Shown here: positions 44,201-52,937 of the stretch, one piece after another
How positions within the stretch are numbered: position 1 is the stretch's first letter
How the letters are laid out: each line of letters starts with the position of its first letter
Program-made: the position numbers and the translations under genes
The notes under the pieces: model-generated
What the model saw: only the letters and a program-made list of their open reading frames with translations
Databases searched by the model: none
Told to the model about the DNA's origin: nothing
Source of the DNA: Humibacter sp. RRB41
GTDB lineage: Bacteria; Actinomycetota; Actinomycetes; Actinomycetales; Microbacteriaceae
Length of the DNA stretch: 64,000 nucleotides
Direction of reading: 5' to 3'
Assembly: GCF_022761015.1 (NCBI RefSeq)
Contig: NZ_JAKWJQ010000001.1
Location: 558,001 to 622,000 of the forward strand

Positions 44201-45025
44201 CTACGTCAGGTCGTCGTGGTCGCCGCGCACCCACTCGATGTACCGGTCGGCCGACGCGCGCACGATCGCGTGAGCATCCGAGGGGACGCTCCGCCCGAAG
44301 TTGTTGTAGAGCCGATCGAAACGCAGCGCCAACGCCCGCGACGCCACTCGTTCGACGACCGCAGCAGACAGCGGCAGCAGGTTGGGGTAACTGCGCATGA
44401 AGGATACGGATGTGCCGTTCGGGTTCGGGAAGATCCCGTCCCCCGCGAACAGCACGCCCTTGCCATCTGCGCCGGCGTCCCAGAGCAGTGCCGTGCTCCC
44501 TGGGAAGTGCCCGCCGAGCGTGTGGAGGGCGAGTCCGGGGGCGACGTCGAGGGATCCGCTGAACGGCTGGATGCTCGCATCCGGCCTGCGCACCCACTCG
44601 ACGTCGGCCGCGTTGACGTACACCGGGGCGTCGCCCAGTGCCCGCGACCACGACACCTGCGCTCCGTACATGTGCGGGTGGCTGGCGACGATGCCGAGCA
44701 CGGGGCCGTGCTCGAGCACGCGAGCCGCGGCATCCGCGTCGACATAGCCGATCGGGTCGAAGAGCACGTTGCCCGCTGCGGTCGCCGCGAGCATGGACTG
44801 CTGCCCGATGCCCACCTCGGGCTTGCTCGTGACGGCGATCAGCCCCGGCTCGATCTCGTCGAGCGAGATCTGGATGCCTCGCGACCGCAGCTCATCGGCG
44901 GTCGTCCACGACTGGCCTGAGCGCGGCACCCACTGGCGTTCGTCGCTGCAGATCACGCATTCGGTGGGCGGTTGGGGGGTGTCGGGGTGCTCGACGCCGC
45001 AGGTGGCGCAGATCCAGAGAGTCAT
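44201..45025 (-). CDS. Metallo-beta-lactamase-fold protein with N-terminal Zn-finger
   Basis: This 274-residue protein starts with a rubredoxin-like Cys pair (CATCG and CVICSD, spaced 19 residues). An MBL-fold domain follows. The usual HxHxDH reads SHPHMYG, so some metal ligands are missing or replaced. Further His occurs in LHTLGGHFPGST, and Asp in FAGDGIF. It could be a hydrolase with an altered metal site or a sensor. TAGCTT lies six bases before the ATG, a leaderless pattern. It converges with recQ. Confidence 0.78.
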   Translation of the reverse strand: MTLWICATCGVEHPDTPQPPTECVICSDERQWVPRSGQSWTTADELRSRGIQISLDEIEPGLIAVTSKPEVGIGQQSMLAATAAGNVLFDPIGYVDADAAARVLEHGPVLGIVASHPHMYGAQVSWSRALGDAPVYVNAADVEWVRRPDASIQPFSGSLDVAPGLALHTLGGHFPGSTALLWDAGADGKGVLFAGDGIFPNPNGTSVSFMRSYPNLLPLSAAVVERVASRALALRFDRLYNNFGRSVPSDAHAIVRASADRYIEWVRGDHDDLT

Positions 45026-45031
45026 GACACG

Positions 45032-45037
45032 AAGCTA
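45032..45037 (-). promoter_or_regulatory. Leaderless-type -10 box of the MBL gene
   Basis: On the minus strand TAGCTT lies 6 bases before the ATG at 45025. Confidence 0.45.
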
Positions 45038-45134
45038 GCGAAGGGCGTCGCCCGCGACCAGACCGGCGGCCAGCTCAGCGCAGCTTCTGTGGATGATCGC
45101 GGCTGGCGCCGCTCAACCCGCTGCAATCGGCTCG

Positions 45135-45158
45135 GTGATGAGAGCAAGCTCTCATCAC
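45135..45158. terminator. Stem-loop at the end of the YdeI gene
   Basis: GTGATGAGAG-CAAG-CTCTCATCAC is a perfect 10-base stem with a 4-base loop. Its right arm overlaps the stop codon of the YdeI gene (45155-45157). No T-run follows. Confidence 0.6.
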
Positions 45159-45745
45159 TCTCGTCTCAATTGCGGGTAAATCGTCTCGCCGCGCTCCAGC
45201 ATCGCCACGTACTCCGTGATCTTGCGTGCCCGTGTCTCCGCGCGCTTCACGTTGCCGATTCGGAACAGAATGGCGAACCGGTTCTGGCTCGTCAGCGTCG
45301 CGAACATCGCGGATGCCTCCGGGCTCGACGCCAACGCCGCCGCCAGATCGTCGGGCACCTCGATGGTGCGCGAGCCGGCGTAGGCGGCATCCCATCGTCC
45401 GTCCGCCTTGGCGCGGTCCACCTCGAGTCTGCCGCGGTCGGTCAGTCGGCCCGAGCGCTCGAGCCGATCAATGTGCTCCCGGTTGCGCTGCGACCAGATG
45501 CTCTTCGCGGTGCGCGGCGTGAAGGTCTGCAGCCACTCGGTGTCGCTGAGGCCCTGTTTGCGGCCGTCGATCCAGCCGAAGCAGAGCGCCTCGTCCAGGG
45601 CTTCCGCGTAACGGATGCCCTCCGCTATGCCCTTTGCGAGAGCGAGCTGCACCCCGGGGCTCGACGTGTGGTTCGCTTCGAGCCATGCGCGCCAGGCATC
45701 CGCATCGGCCACACGCAGAACGGGACGTTCCGAAGCAGGGCTCAC
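45155..45745 (-). CDS. YdeI/OmpD-associated family protein
   Basis: This 196-residue protein has the family motifs WLEANHTSSPGVQLALAKG, YAEALDEALCFGWIDGRKQ and PRTAKSIWSQRN. A C-terminal part contains RFAILFRIGNVKRAETRARKI. Members are described as bacteriocin-protection or antimicrobial-resistance proteins; the biochemical role is unknown. Its GTG overlaps the stop of the DUF1697 gene (GTGA), so the two are coupled. A perfect hairpin closes the operon. Confidence 0.85.
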   Translation of the reverse strand: MSPASERPVLRVADADAWRAWLEANHTSSPGVQLALAKGIAEGIRYAEALDEALCFGWIDGRKQGLSDTEWLQTFTPRTAKSIWSQRNREHIDRLERSGRLTDRGRLEVDRAKADGRWDAAYAGSRTIEVPDDLAAALASSPEASAMFATLTSQNRFAILFRIGNVKRAETRARKITEYVAMLERGETIYPQLRRE

Positions 45746-46296
45746 AGCAGCTTCTCCAACGTGTTGAGGTTGCGGTTGGTCGTGAGCGTCTTGCCGCGGG
45801 CCGTGCCGAGGCGTTTGCCGACGACGCTGTCGAGGGTGCGACCGCGCTCGACGGCCCAGTAGACGACCGAGCCGCCGTCGGCCGCCTGCTCCAACTCGGG
45901 GTCCAGCGTGAGGTCGAGCACATCGCGGGCGACGGAATCGAGTTCGGCGGTGCGCTGCGTTTCCGGCCCGCCCGGCGTCGCACCGATGAAGAACACGACG
46001 TAGCGATGCCAGCCTTCGCGTGCGGCGAACGGGTAGGCGTCGATCACGGATGCCAGGGCATCCGTCGCGAGCACATGTGCCCGCGCGTCATAGCCGAAGC
46101 GGTCGCTCAGGGCCTTCTCGATGTCGGCACGGCGAGCGGATGCCTCGCCCTCCGCATCGAACACCACGTTGCCGCTCGCAAGCACCGTCTTCACGCCGTC
46201 GTACCCGAGCGACCGGAACACGTCGCTCAGCTCCGCGGACTTGATCGTGCGGCCGCCGACATTGACGCCGCGGAGCAGCGCGATGAAGCGAGTCAT
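45742..46296 (-). CDS. DUF1697 family protein
   Basis: This 184-residue protein has the family start MTRFIALLRGVNVGG, LSDVFRSLGYDGVKTVLASGNVVFDA and a C-terminal TARGKTLTTNRNLNTLEKLL. The function is unknown; the family is widespread and cytoplasmic. I chose the ATG at 46296 over one at 46320 because the conserved motif begins there. It is the first gene of a two-gene operon with YdeI. Confidence 0.87.
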   Translation of the reverse strand: MTRFIALLRGVNVGGRTIKSAELSDVFRSLGYDGVKTVLASGNVVFDAEGEASARRADIEKALSDRFGYDARAHVLATDALASVIDAYPFAAREGWHRYVVFFIGATPGGPETQRTAELDSVARDVLDLTLDPELEQAADGGSVVYWAVERGRTLDSVVGKRLGTARGKTLTTNRNLNTLEKLL

Positions 46297-46337
46297 GGCA
46301 TCCAGCATGGCAGCGCCCACCGACGCAGCGTGAGCCG

Positions 46338-46343
46338 TAGGCT
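46338..46343 (+). promoter_or_regulatory. Leaderless-type -10 box of the DUF4436 gene
   Basis: TAGGCT lies 7 bases before the GTG at 46351. It supports this start rather than the ATG at 46402. Confidence 0.4.
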
Positions 46344-46350
46344 CTCACGC

Positions 46351-47343
46351 GTGGGGGACGGCGCAGGGGATCGCGTTGACGATGGCGCGGGTGGCGACGC
46401 GATGAACGACGTGAAGAGCTCTGCGCTTGCCGGGCCGAGCGTCGCCAGCCGTCGCCGGGTGCCTCGATTGCTTCTGGTGCTGATCGCCGCGTTCGTCGTG
46501 GTCTACGCCGCGGTGGTCACGCTCTATGCGCTGAGCGGCCGGGTGACATCCCTCGGGCCTACGGAGCCGGAGCCGGAGTCTGGCGGCGTCACAGTCGTGC
46601 TCACCGTCGAGAGCGTGGATGCCGCACACCAGCGTGCGGACATGAGCGTCACGATCGACGCGTCCGACGCCCTCTACTCGGGCGACAAGTTCTCCGTCGC
46701 GACCGACATCCACGTCATCGTCGCTCCGGTTCAGGGCAGCCAGGTCATCACCTTCCCGGCGCGCTCCGCGCCGGAGACGAAGGAGGTCAGCGTGCTGACC
46801 GGCGGTGAGATCGAGAACTGGCCGTTCGACAGGTATCACGCGGACCACATGCTGGTGCTGGCGTACGTCACCACCGACGGCGTCTCGCGGCCGATTCCCA
46901 CCTCCGTCTGGTTCAAAGGGGAGGTTCCCGGATGGAGCGTCGACGTCGCGGGGCGCGGCAAGCCGGTCGCCGAGGCTCCGCAGACGCTCGGGGAAGCGAT
47001 CGCCGTCTCGCAGCGGGTCGAGCTGTCGGCCGTGCGCTCCGGCAGCACGATCGCGTTCGCCTTCGTGCTTCTGGCTCTGCTCGTGACCATGCCGTGTCTC
47101 GTGCTCTTCGTCGCGATCACCGCATTCCGCGGCAGGCGCAAGCTCGAACCCTCCTTCATGGGCTGGATGGGCGCCATGCTCTTCGCAACGATTCCGCTGC
47201 GCACGTTCCTTCCTGGCTCCCCGCCGATCGGCTCATGGATCGACTTCACGGTGGTGCTCTGGGTCGTCGTCGGCCTCATCGCCGGCCTCACGATCTACGT
47301 GGCGGCCTGGGCCCGCTGGTCGAGGCCTCACCCAGCTCCCTGA
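46351..47343 (+). CDS. DUF4436 membrane protein
   Basis: This protein of 330 residues (or 313 if it starts at ATG 46402) has an N-terminal helix (LLLVLIAAFVVVYAAVVTLYA). An extracytoplasmic beta-domain follows (VTVVLTVESVDAAHQRADMSV, WPFDRYHADHMLVLAYV), then three C-terminal helices. The layout and the WPFDxYxAD motif are those of DUF4436, for which no function is known. It is divergent from DUF1697. The end of the gene contains part of a GGTCGAGG repeat-like sequence. Confidence 0.82.
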   Translation: MGDGAGDRVDDGAGGDAMNDVKSSALAGPSVASRRRVPRLLLVLIAAFVVVYAAVVTLYALSGRVTSLGPTEPEPESGGVTVVLTVESVDAAHQRADMSVTIDASDALYSGDKFSVATDIHVIVAPVQGSQVITFPARSAPETKEVSVLTGGEIENWPFDRYHADHMLVLAYVTTDGVSRPIPTSVWFKGEVPGWSVDVAGRGKPVAEAPQTLGEAIAVSQRVELSAVRSGSTIAFAFVLLALLVTMPCLVLFVAITAFRGRRKLEPSFMGWMGAMLFATIPLRTFLPGSPPIGSWIDFTVVLWVVVGLIAGLTIYVAAWARWSRPHPAP

Positions 47344-47558
47344 GCTTCGTTGCGCAATTCCACAGGCATCCGGCGAGCGTCTCGAACCACGTTTGTCGCA
47401 TCCGCACGGCGAACTGGCCGCTCACAGCATGCCGACCTACCGTGAAGAAACGGATGTCGGCAGCCGGCTTCGCCGTGCCCGCATCCGTCGCGACCGCTGC
47501 AGCACAGCATCCGCCGCGCGCAGCATCCCCGACACGACCCACGGAAGAAGGCCTTGCG

Positions 47559-49673
47559 ATGGTTGACACCGCTTCGAAGCCCGCGACCGAGCGCACCACG
47601 CGTCCGCAGCGCTCCGACTACACAGCACAGACGGGGCCGATCGACGTCGATGCACCGCCCGCGACGGTGGATGTCGCCGAGCTCGGCCGCAGGTTGATGG
47701 GCACGTGGGCGGACATCCGCATCGCCGCCCGCGAGTTCGCCAAGAACCCCGACCTTCAGCGCATCGAGGGGCTGACCCTCGACGAACACCGCGCACGCGT
47801 TTTCGGCCAACTGAAGCTGCTCGTCGCCAACGGTCAGGTGCATCGCGCGTTCCCGAAGACGGTCGGCGGCGGCGACGACCACGGCGGCAACATCGCCGGA
47901 TTCGAGGAACTGGTCACAGCAGACCCGTCGCTGCAGATCAAGAGCGGCGTGCAGTGGGGACTGTTCGGCGCGGCAGTGCTGCATCTCGGCACCGAGAAGC
48001 ACCACGAGAAGTACCTGCCGGGCATCATGAGCCTCGAGGTTCCCGGCGCGTTCGCCATGACCGAGACGGGACACGGTTCGGATGTCGCCTCGATCGCGAC
48101 GACCGCCACGTACGATCCCGAGACTCAGGAGTTCGTCATCGATACGCCGTTCCGCGGCGCGTGGAAGGACTACCTCGGCAACGCGGCGAAGGACGGCATC
48201 GCCTGCACGCTCTTCGCGCAGCTGATCACGAACGGCGTCAACCACGGCGTGCACTGCTTCTACGTGCCGATCCGCGACGCCGCGACCGGCGAGTTCTTGC
48301 CGGGCATCGGCGGTGAAGACGACGGCCTGAAGGGGGGCCTGAACGGCATCGACAACGGACGCCTGCACTTCGCCGATGTGCGCATCCCGCGCGACAACCT
48401 GCTGAACCGCTACGGCGACGTCGCTGAAGACGGCACCTACACGAGCAGCATCGCGAGCCCCGGCCGTCGTTTCTTCACCATGCTCGGCACGCTCGTCCAG
48501 GGCCGTGTGTCGCTCGACGGCGCATCGACGCTCGGTGCGGCGATGGGCCTGACGATTGCGATCACCTACGGCAACCAGCGCCGCCAGTTCACGGCGGGCA
48601 GCGATACCGACGAAGAGGTGCTGCTCGACTACCAGCGCCACCAGCGTCGCCTCATCCCGCGTCTCGCCACCACGTACGCTCAGGTGTTCGCACACGACAA
48701 GCTGCTGGTGAAGTTCGACGAGGTCTTCAGCGGAAAAGCGGACTCGGATGACGACCGTCAAGACCTCGAGACCCTCGCCGCCGCGCTCAAGCCGCTGTCG
48801 ACCTGGCACGCGCTCGACACACTGCAAGAGGCGCGGGAGGCGTGCGGCGGTGCCGGCTTCCTCGTCGAGAACCGCATGACCAGCCTTCGCGCCGACCTCG
48901 ACGTGTACGTCACCTTCGAGGGTGACAACAACGTGCTGCTCCAGCTCGTCGCCAAGCGCCTGCTGACCGACTACTCGAAGAAGTTCGCCAAGGCGGATGC
49001 CGGCGCCCTCACCCGCTACGTCGTCGGGCAGGCCGCCGATCGCGCCTACCACGGCAGCGGTCTGCGCCGTCTGGCTCAGACGGTCGCCGACTTCGGCTCG
49101 ACGGCGCGATCGGTCGGACAACTTCGTGACCCCGAGGTGCAGCGAGAGCTGCTCACCGATCGCGTGGAGACGATGATCTCCGAGGTCGCCACGCGGCTGC
49201 GCAACGCGAACAAGCTACCGAAGGAGAAGGCGGCCGACCTCTTCAACTCGCAGCAGAACGAGCTGATCGAGGCGGCGCGCGCCCACGGCGAGTTGCTGCA
49301 ATGGGAGGCGTTCACCGAGGCCCTTGAGACGGTTCAGGATGCCGGCACCAAGCAGGTGCTCACCTGGCTGCGAGACCTCTTCGGGCTGGGCCTGATCGAG
49401 AAGCACGTCGCCTGGCACATCATCCACGGCCGGCTTTCGCCCCAGCGGGCACAGGCGGTCACGGCGTACATCGACCGACTCGTCGCGCGGCTGCGTCCGC
49501 AGGCACAGAGCCTCGTGGATGCCTTCGGCTTCGAGCAGGAGCACCTGCGCGCGAAGATCTCCAGCGGTGTCGAGGCGGAGCGTCAGAACGAGGCGAGGGA
49601 ATACTTCCGCCAGCAGCGGGCATCCGGAACCGCCCCGATCGACGAGAAGACCCTCACCAAGAAGAAGAGGTAG
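47559..49673 (+). CDS. Acyl-CoA oxidase-like acyl-CoA dehydrogenase
   Basis: This 704-residue flavoenzyme is much longer than a usual acyl-CoA dehydrogenase (about 380) and has the acyl-CoA oxidase layout. The FAD-side motif AMTETGHGSDVASIATTATYD is present, along with FHFADVRIP-like LHFADVRIPRDNLL and CGGAGFLVENRMTSLRAD (the GG motif near the end of the core). A long C-terminal oxidase domain follows. It would oxidise acyl-CoA in fatty-acid breakdown, with oxygen or an electron carrier as acceptor. GAAGAAGG lies before the ATG at 47559. The 215-base gap upstream shows no clear gene. Confidence 0.87.
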   Translation: MVDTASKPATERTTRPQRSDYTAQTGPIDVDAPPATVDVAELGRRLMGTWADIRIAAREFAKNPDLQRIEGLTLDEHRARVFGQLKLLVANGQVHRAFPKTVGGGDDHGGNIAGFEELVTADPSLQIKSGVQWGLFGAAVLHLGTEKHHEKYLPGIMSLEVPGAFAMTETGHGSDVASIATTATYDPETQEFVIDTPFRGAWKDYLGNAAKDGIACTLFAQLITNGVNHGVHCFYVPIRDAATGEFLPGIGGEDDGLKGGLNGIDNGRLHFADVRIPRDNLLNRYGDVAEDGTYTSSIASPGRRFFTMLGTLVQGRVSLDGASTLGAAMGLTIAITYGNQRRQFTAGSDTDEEVLLDYQRHQRRLIPRLATTYAQVFAHDKLLVKFDEVFSGKADSDDDRQDLETLAAALKPLSTWHALDTLQEAREACGGAGFLVENRMTSLRADLDVYVTFEGDNNVLLQLVAKRLLTDYSKKFAKADAGALTRYVVGQAADRAYHGSGLRRLAQTVADFGSTARSVGQLRDPEVQRELLTDRVETMISEVATRLRNANKLPKEKAADLFNSQQNELIEAARAHGELLQWEAFTEALETVQDAGTKQVLTWLRDLFGLGLIEKHVAWHIIHGRLSPQRAQAVTAYIDRLVARLRPQAQSLVDAFGFEQEHLRAKISSGVEAERQNEAREYFRQQRASGTAPIDEKTLTKKKR

Positions 49674-49689
49674 CCCCTCCCGCCCCCGC

Positions 49690-49730
49690 TGGTCGAGTAG
49701 CGCCCGCGCAGCGGTCGCGTATCGAGACCC
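49690..49730. repeat. Dispersed palindromic repeat of the GGTCGAGTA type
   Basis: The 41-base element starts TGGTCGAGTAGCGCCCGCGC and ends GTATCGAGACCC. I recognise the pattern as one scattered through many Microbacteriaceae genomes, where it forms an imperfect hairpin. Here it lies just after the oxidase gene and may act as a terminator. Confidence 0.6.
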
Positions 49731-49765
49731 GCGCCTCGACCCGCCCTTGCGAGGGATGAGCCGGT

Positions 49766-50212
49766 TCAGTGCCAGTCGCTGATCTGCAGATCGTCCGGAG
49801 CGGGCGCGCCCACCCCGGTCTCGAGCAACTGCTTGAGGCTGACCAGGAAGGTCGCCCACTTGGTGCTGCAGTGGTTCATGAACTCGACCTCTTCACGCCA
49901 ACCGCGATGGGCGAAGAGCACGATCGTGAAGTCCTCCGAGTCGTGCAGGTCGAAGGCGACCGTCGTACCCATCCACTCGGCCGGCCCGTCCACGACCTCC
50001 CAGAGCACGCGTTCGCCTGGCAGCAGTTCGAGCACCTTCATGTCGAAGCCGCCCTGGAGGAACCGGAAGGCGACGACGCCGCCGACGCGATCGGGCTCGC
50101 CAGTCGTGTCCCGGGTCCACCAGCCGCTCAGGCCGTCGAGGGTGGTGAGTGCCGCGTAGGCGGCGTCGCGCGAGGACGGTCGCGCCCCGACGCGGTGAAT
50201 GATGTCGACCAT
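49766..50212 (-). CDS. SRPBCC (AHSA1-like) domain protein
   Basis: This 148-residue protein has the START/Bet v1-like fold pattern: HRVGARPSSRDAAYAALTTLDGLSGWWT, FLQGGFDMKVLELLPGERVLWEV and CSTKWATFLVSLKQLLETG. Such proteins bind hydrophobic ligands; the ligand is unknown. It is the third gene of an SRPBCC-ArsR-SRPBCC set on the minus strand, 98 bases after the ArsR gene. Confidence 0.85.
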   Translation of the reverse strand: MVDIIHRVGARPSSRDAAYAALTTLDGLSGWWTRDTTGEPDRVGGVVAFRFLQGGFDMKVLELLPGERVLWEVVDGPAEWMGTTVAFDLHDSEDFTIVLFAHRGWREEVEFMNHCSTKWATFLVSLKQLLETGVGAPAPDDLQISDWH

Positions 50213-50310
50213 CGGTGTTTCTCCTTTTCATCTCGTGCGGGCGCGCTCGCGCGCCCCGCGTGCCGCACTCGGGCGGCGGGTGGGTGTTGTGTCGCGCTAG
50301 GTCTGCCGGG

Positions 50311-50652
50311 TCAGGCGTTCCGCTGGCGCTGGATGCTTTCGGCGATGCGCTTGATACGCCCGAGGCGGGCATCCCATGCGGCGCCGACCGCCTCGAGTTG
50401 CGCCGCCGCCTTGGCGAGCTGGGCGCGGTCGACCTCGAAGTGTCGCTCACGGCCAACGCTCGTACCGTGAACGAGACCGACAGCGTCGAGCACGACCAGG
50501 TGTTTGGCGACCGCCTGGCGCGTGATCGGCAATTGGGCGCTGAGTGTTGTGGCTGTGCCGGCCCCCCCGGCGAGCAGCATGTCGAGCATCCGCCGCCTCG
50601 TCGGGTCGCCGATCGCGGACCACAGCTCGTCGTCGACGCTCGTCGCACTCAT
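50311..50652 (-). CDS. ArsR-family transcriptional regulator
   Basis: This 113-residue protein has the winged helix of ArsR regulators (LWSAIGDPTRRRMLDMLLAGGAGTATTLSAQLPITRQAVAKHL). It lacks the Cys metal ligands of the metal-sensing members. This non-metal subgroup typically lies beside SRPBCC proteins. Its ATG overlaps the stop of the upstream SRPBCC gene (ATGA). A GCGCAACT palindrome before the operon is the likely autoregulatory site. Confidence 0.9.
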   Translation of the reverse strand: MSATSVDDELWSAIGDPTRRRMLDMLLAGGAGTATTLSAQLPITRQAVAKHLVVLDAVGLVHGTSVGRERHFEVDRAQLAKAAAQLEAVGAAWDARLGRIKRIAESIQRQRNA

Positions 50653-51110
50653 GGCGCTGCGACCACTCTCGGTGCGTACGCGGCCAGTTGCGGGATGAAG
50701 CGGTCCCAGCCGGCCACGTGGTCGAGATAGGCGGACTCGAGCACGGCGACTTCCCATCCCTGCTCACGGAACCCGACCTCGGTCATGCGCACGGTTGTGC
50801 CGTCGCCAGCTGGCGTGAGTTCGAAGGTGACGAGGAATGAGTTGCCACGTTCGGGCTGCGTGCCGAGGGGATACGCCCAGCGGAACGAGAACTTGCGCGG
50901 CGAGTCGGCTTCGACGACGGTCATCGGAACGACCATGGGTTCACCGCCGTGCTCACCCCATCGCAGTTCGCCGGTGCCGCCAGGAACGGGGTCGAGATCC
51001 GCATCGTCCGGCCACCACTCACGCAGATGCTCGGGTCGGCTCACGACCTCGAAAACGATCTCGGGTGAGGCATCCACGTAGATCTCGCGCTCGATGCTGC
51101 CGTACTCCAC
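50649..51110 (-). CDS. SRPBCC (AHSA1-like) domain protein
   Basis: This 153-residue protein has the pattern IEREIYVDASPEIVFEVVSRPEHLREWWPDDA, FRWAYPLGTQPERGNSFLVTFELTPAGDGTTVRMTE and GWDRFIPQLAAY. It is an AHSA1-type ligand-binding fold of unknown ligand. GTG at 51110 follows GAAGGAGACGAC. It is the first gene of the operon, before ArsR. In most such operons the ArsR gene comes first. Confidence 0.87.
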   Translation of the reverse strand: MEYGSIEREIYVDASPEIVFEVVSRPEHLREWWPDDADLDPVPGGTGELRWGEHGGEPMVVPMTVVEADSPRKFSFRWAYPLGTQPERGNSFLVTFELTPAGDGTTVRMTEVGFREQGWEVAVLESAYLDHVAGWDRFIPQLAAYAPRVVAAP

Positions 51111-51170
51111 GTCGTCTCCTTCAATACGCAATGTTCGGTTGCGCATCACGATACAGTCGTCGCCCTCAAA

Positions 51171-51189
51171 GCGCAACTCATAGTTGCGC
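51171..51189. promoter_or_regulatory. ArsR-type operator before the SRPBCC-ArsR operon
   Basis: GCGCAACT-CAT-AGTTGCGC is a perfect 8-base inverted repeat 60 bases before the first start. A second weaker dyad, with GCAA and TTGC at 51128-51143, lies nearer the start. Confidence 0.65.
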
Positions 51190-51406
51190 GTGTGCGCGGC
51201 GTCATTGCGCTGTCACACATGATCGCCATCGCTGCGCCGCACCGACCACACGTGACAGCGGAGCGGATGGGTCTGCGCCGCGCCGACCTCCGTGTCGCCT
51301 TCTCCGCTGTCGAATGTGGTCGTCTCGGCGCGACATTCGCGACCGTATGTGACACCTGAGCGGGCGGGAGTGGTGGATTGCGAGTGGGAGGGGCTGCGGG
51401 CTGCGG
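51190..51406. other. Gap between the SRPBCC operon and the ClC gene
   Basis: This stretch, part of a 296-base intergenic region, shows no reading frame I can support. Imperfect arms TGTCAC (about 51212) and GTGACA (about 51350) are far apart. I see nothing else in it. Confidence 0.4.
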
Positions 51407-52768
51407 CTATGCCAGCTTCGCGGGCGGAGCCGTCAGCCCGCTCTTCGGTGTGATCTCAAACGGCGGCGCCTTCGTGATCAGCAGCCAGGTCGGCAGCGTG
51501 ATCACGCAGAGCATGGGCAGCAGCGTGAGGTCGCCGGTGAGGGCGACGCCGAGGAACAGCGCGATCCATCCGTCGCGGGTCTCGACCATCACGATGCCCA
51601 TCGCTCCGCACGCGATCGCGAGTCCGAGCGGCATCCCGGGAATCACGGCGTGACCGAAGAGGCCGATCGCCACGCCGATGAACACCGCAGGAAAGACGCG
51701 TCCGCCGCGGAACCCGGCGCTCGCCGCCACGAGCAGCGCGACGACCTTGACGATGGCGAACACCGCGAGCGTTCCTGCGGAGTACTTGCCGGGGTTCGAG
51801 ATGAGCTCGCCGGTCTGCTCCAGCCCTTTGAACAGAGTCATCGGTCCGCCGATGATGCCGAGCAGTCCGAGCAGCACCCCACCGAACGTCGCGAAAAGCA
51901 ACGGATTCCGCAGGGCGTGGAATCCCGAGTGCAGGTAAGGGAAGGCGAATGCGGCCGCGATGCCGATCCCCGCCGACAACGCGGCGACCAGGACGCCCGT
52001 GACGAAGTCGATCGCTCGCGGCGAGCCGTACGGCGCGACGTGGAAGGCCAGCGACTGACCGCCCAGCAGGTGCATCGTCAACGATCCCGCTGCCGCTGCC
52101 GCCACCGGGAGGAACAGCTTGTCCCACAGTGACCCGCCGCCTTTGATCGCCGCGACAGTCCCCGTGAGCACCAGGGCTGCAGCGACCGGCGTGCCGAACA
52201 GGGCGCCGATCGTGGCCGACGACGCGAGCAGCATGACCAATGCCGGCGGCACCTTCGTGGCGAAGCGCGCAGCCGCCGCAACCGCCAGCGCGGAGTTGAT
52301 AGCGATGATCGGGTTCTCCGGCCCGAGGCTCACGCCGCCGGCCAGCCCGATCAGCACCACGACCGCGATGCCCGGAAGCGTCTTCAGCGGCGGCGGCGGC
52401 GAATCGAGCCCGGTCGTCGCTGTGTCGGGTCCACCATGCCCTGGCATCAGCCAGAGCACGAGCCCGACCGCGAAGCCTGCGACGGTCAGAACCGTGAGAA
52501 TCCACCAGGGGTTGTCGGTGCCGGCTCCGATCCCGATGGCGTGCGGCAGGTCGTCCCAGACGGCGGTCTGCAGCCATCCGGAGAGCAGGTCGAGCAACCA
52601 CAACACCGCTGCGGAGACGACGCCGATGAGGATTGCCGGTATCGACAGCGCGAGCAGCATGCGCACGCTCGGTCCGGCATCCGCCGCCCCCGCGTGCCCG
52701 GTCACCCCTGTGTCGGCCACGGCTGCCCCCTCGTCAACGCCCGGTCGTCGCCGCGCGTCGGGCGACAC
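51407..52768 (-). CDS. ClC-family chloride channel/transporter
   Basis: This 453-residue membrane protein has about 11 helices. The ClC selectivity motifs are present as GGVSLGPENPII (GxGxP-like, with GPE) and GFRGGRVFPAVF (matching GxFxP), plus the GAPVAAAL-type TPVAAALVLTG. The gating Glu in GPE is present. It should move chloride or another halide across the membrane. The start is a GTG at 52768. It is divergent from the MFS gene, whose tandem operator lies in the shared gap. Confidence 0.87.
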   Translation of the reverse strand: MSPDARRRPGVDEGAAVADTGVTGHAGAADAGPSVRMLLALSIPAILIGVVSAAVLWLLDLLSGWLQTAVWDDLPHAIGIGAGTDNPWWILTVLTVAGFAVGLVLWLMPGHGGPDTATTGLDSPPPPLKTLPGIAVVVLIGLAGGVSLGPENPIIAINSALAVAAAARFATKVPPALVMLLASSATIGALFGTPVAAALVLTGTVAAIKGGGSLWDKLFLPVAAAAAGSLTMHLLGGQSLAFHVAPYGSPRAIDFVTGVLVAALSAGIGIAAAFAFPYLHSGFHALRNPLLFATFGGVLLGLLGIIGGPMTLFKGLEQTGELISNPGKYSAGTLAVFAIVKVVALLVAASAGFRGGRVFPAVFIGVAIGLFGHAVIPGMPLGLAIACGAMGIVMVETRDGWIALFLGVALTGDLTLLPMLCVITLPTWLLITKAPPFEITPKSGLTAPPAKLA

Positions 52769-52862
52769 TCATCCGGATGCGACACACCGTATGCGACCGG
52801 TCGTCGCGTCATGGGCCCGCTCGCCGGAGATGGTCTCGACCGGGTGAGCCTCCCTTTGCATC

Positions 52863-52901
52863 TTTGAACAGACTGGTCTAATCTTTGGACAGATCGGTTC
52901 A
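52863..52901. promoter_or_regulatory. Tandem 21-base operators before the MFS gene
   Basis: TTTGAACAGACTGGTCTA (52863-52880) and TTTGGACAGATCGGTTCA (52884-52901) are near-identical direct repeats 21 bases apart, two helical turns. The first contains the small dyad AGAC-TG-GTCT. A third copy of the TTTGAACAG box lies before the TetR gene (54846-54854). Confidence 0.65.
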
Positions 52902-52937
52902 AGAGAGCGGATGCCCATTCCGGCGAAAGAAGGCACC

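Noticed and set aside
47344-47558. N-terminal extension of the acyl-CoA oxidase-like gene
   Set aside because: The frame is open upstream but the residues are unlike the family and the ATG at 47559 has a ribosome binding site.
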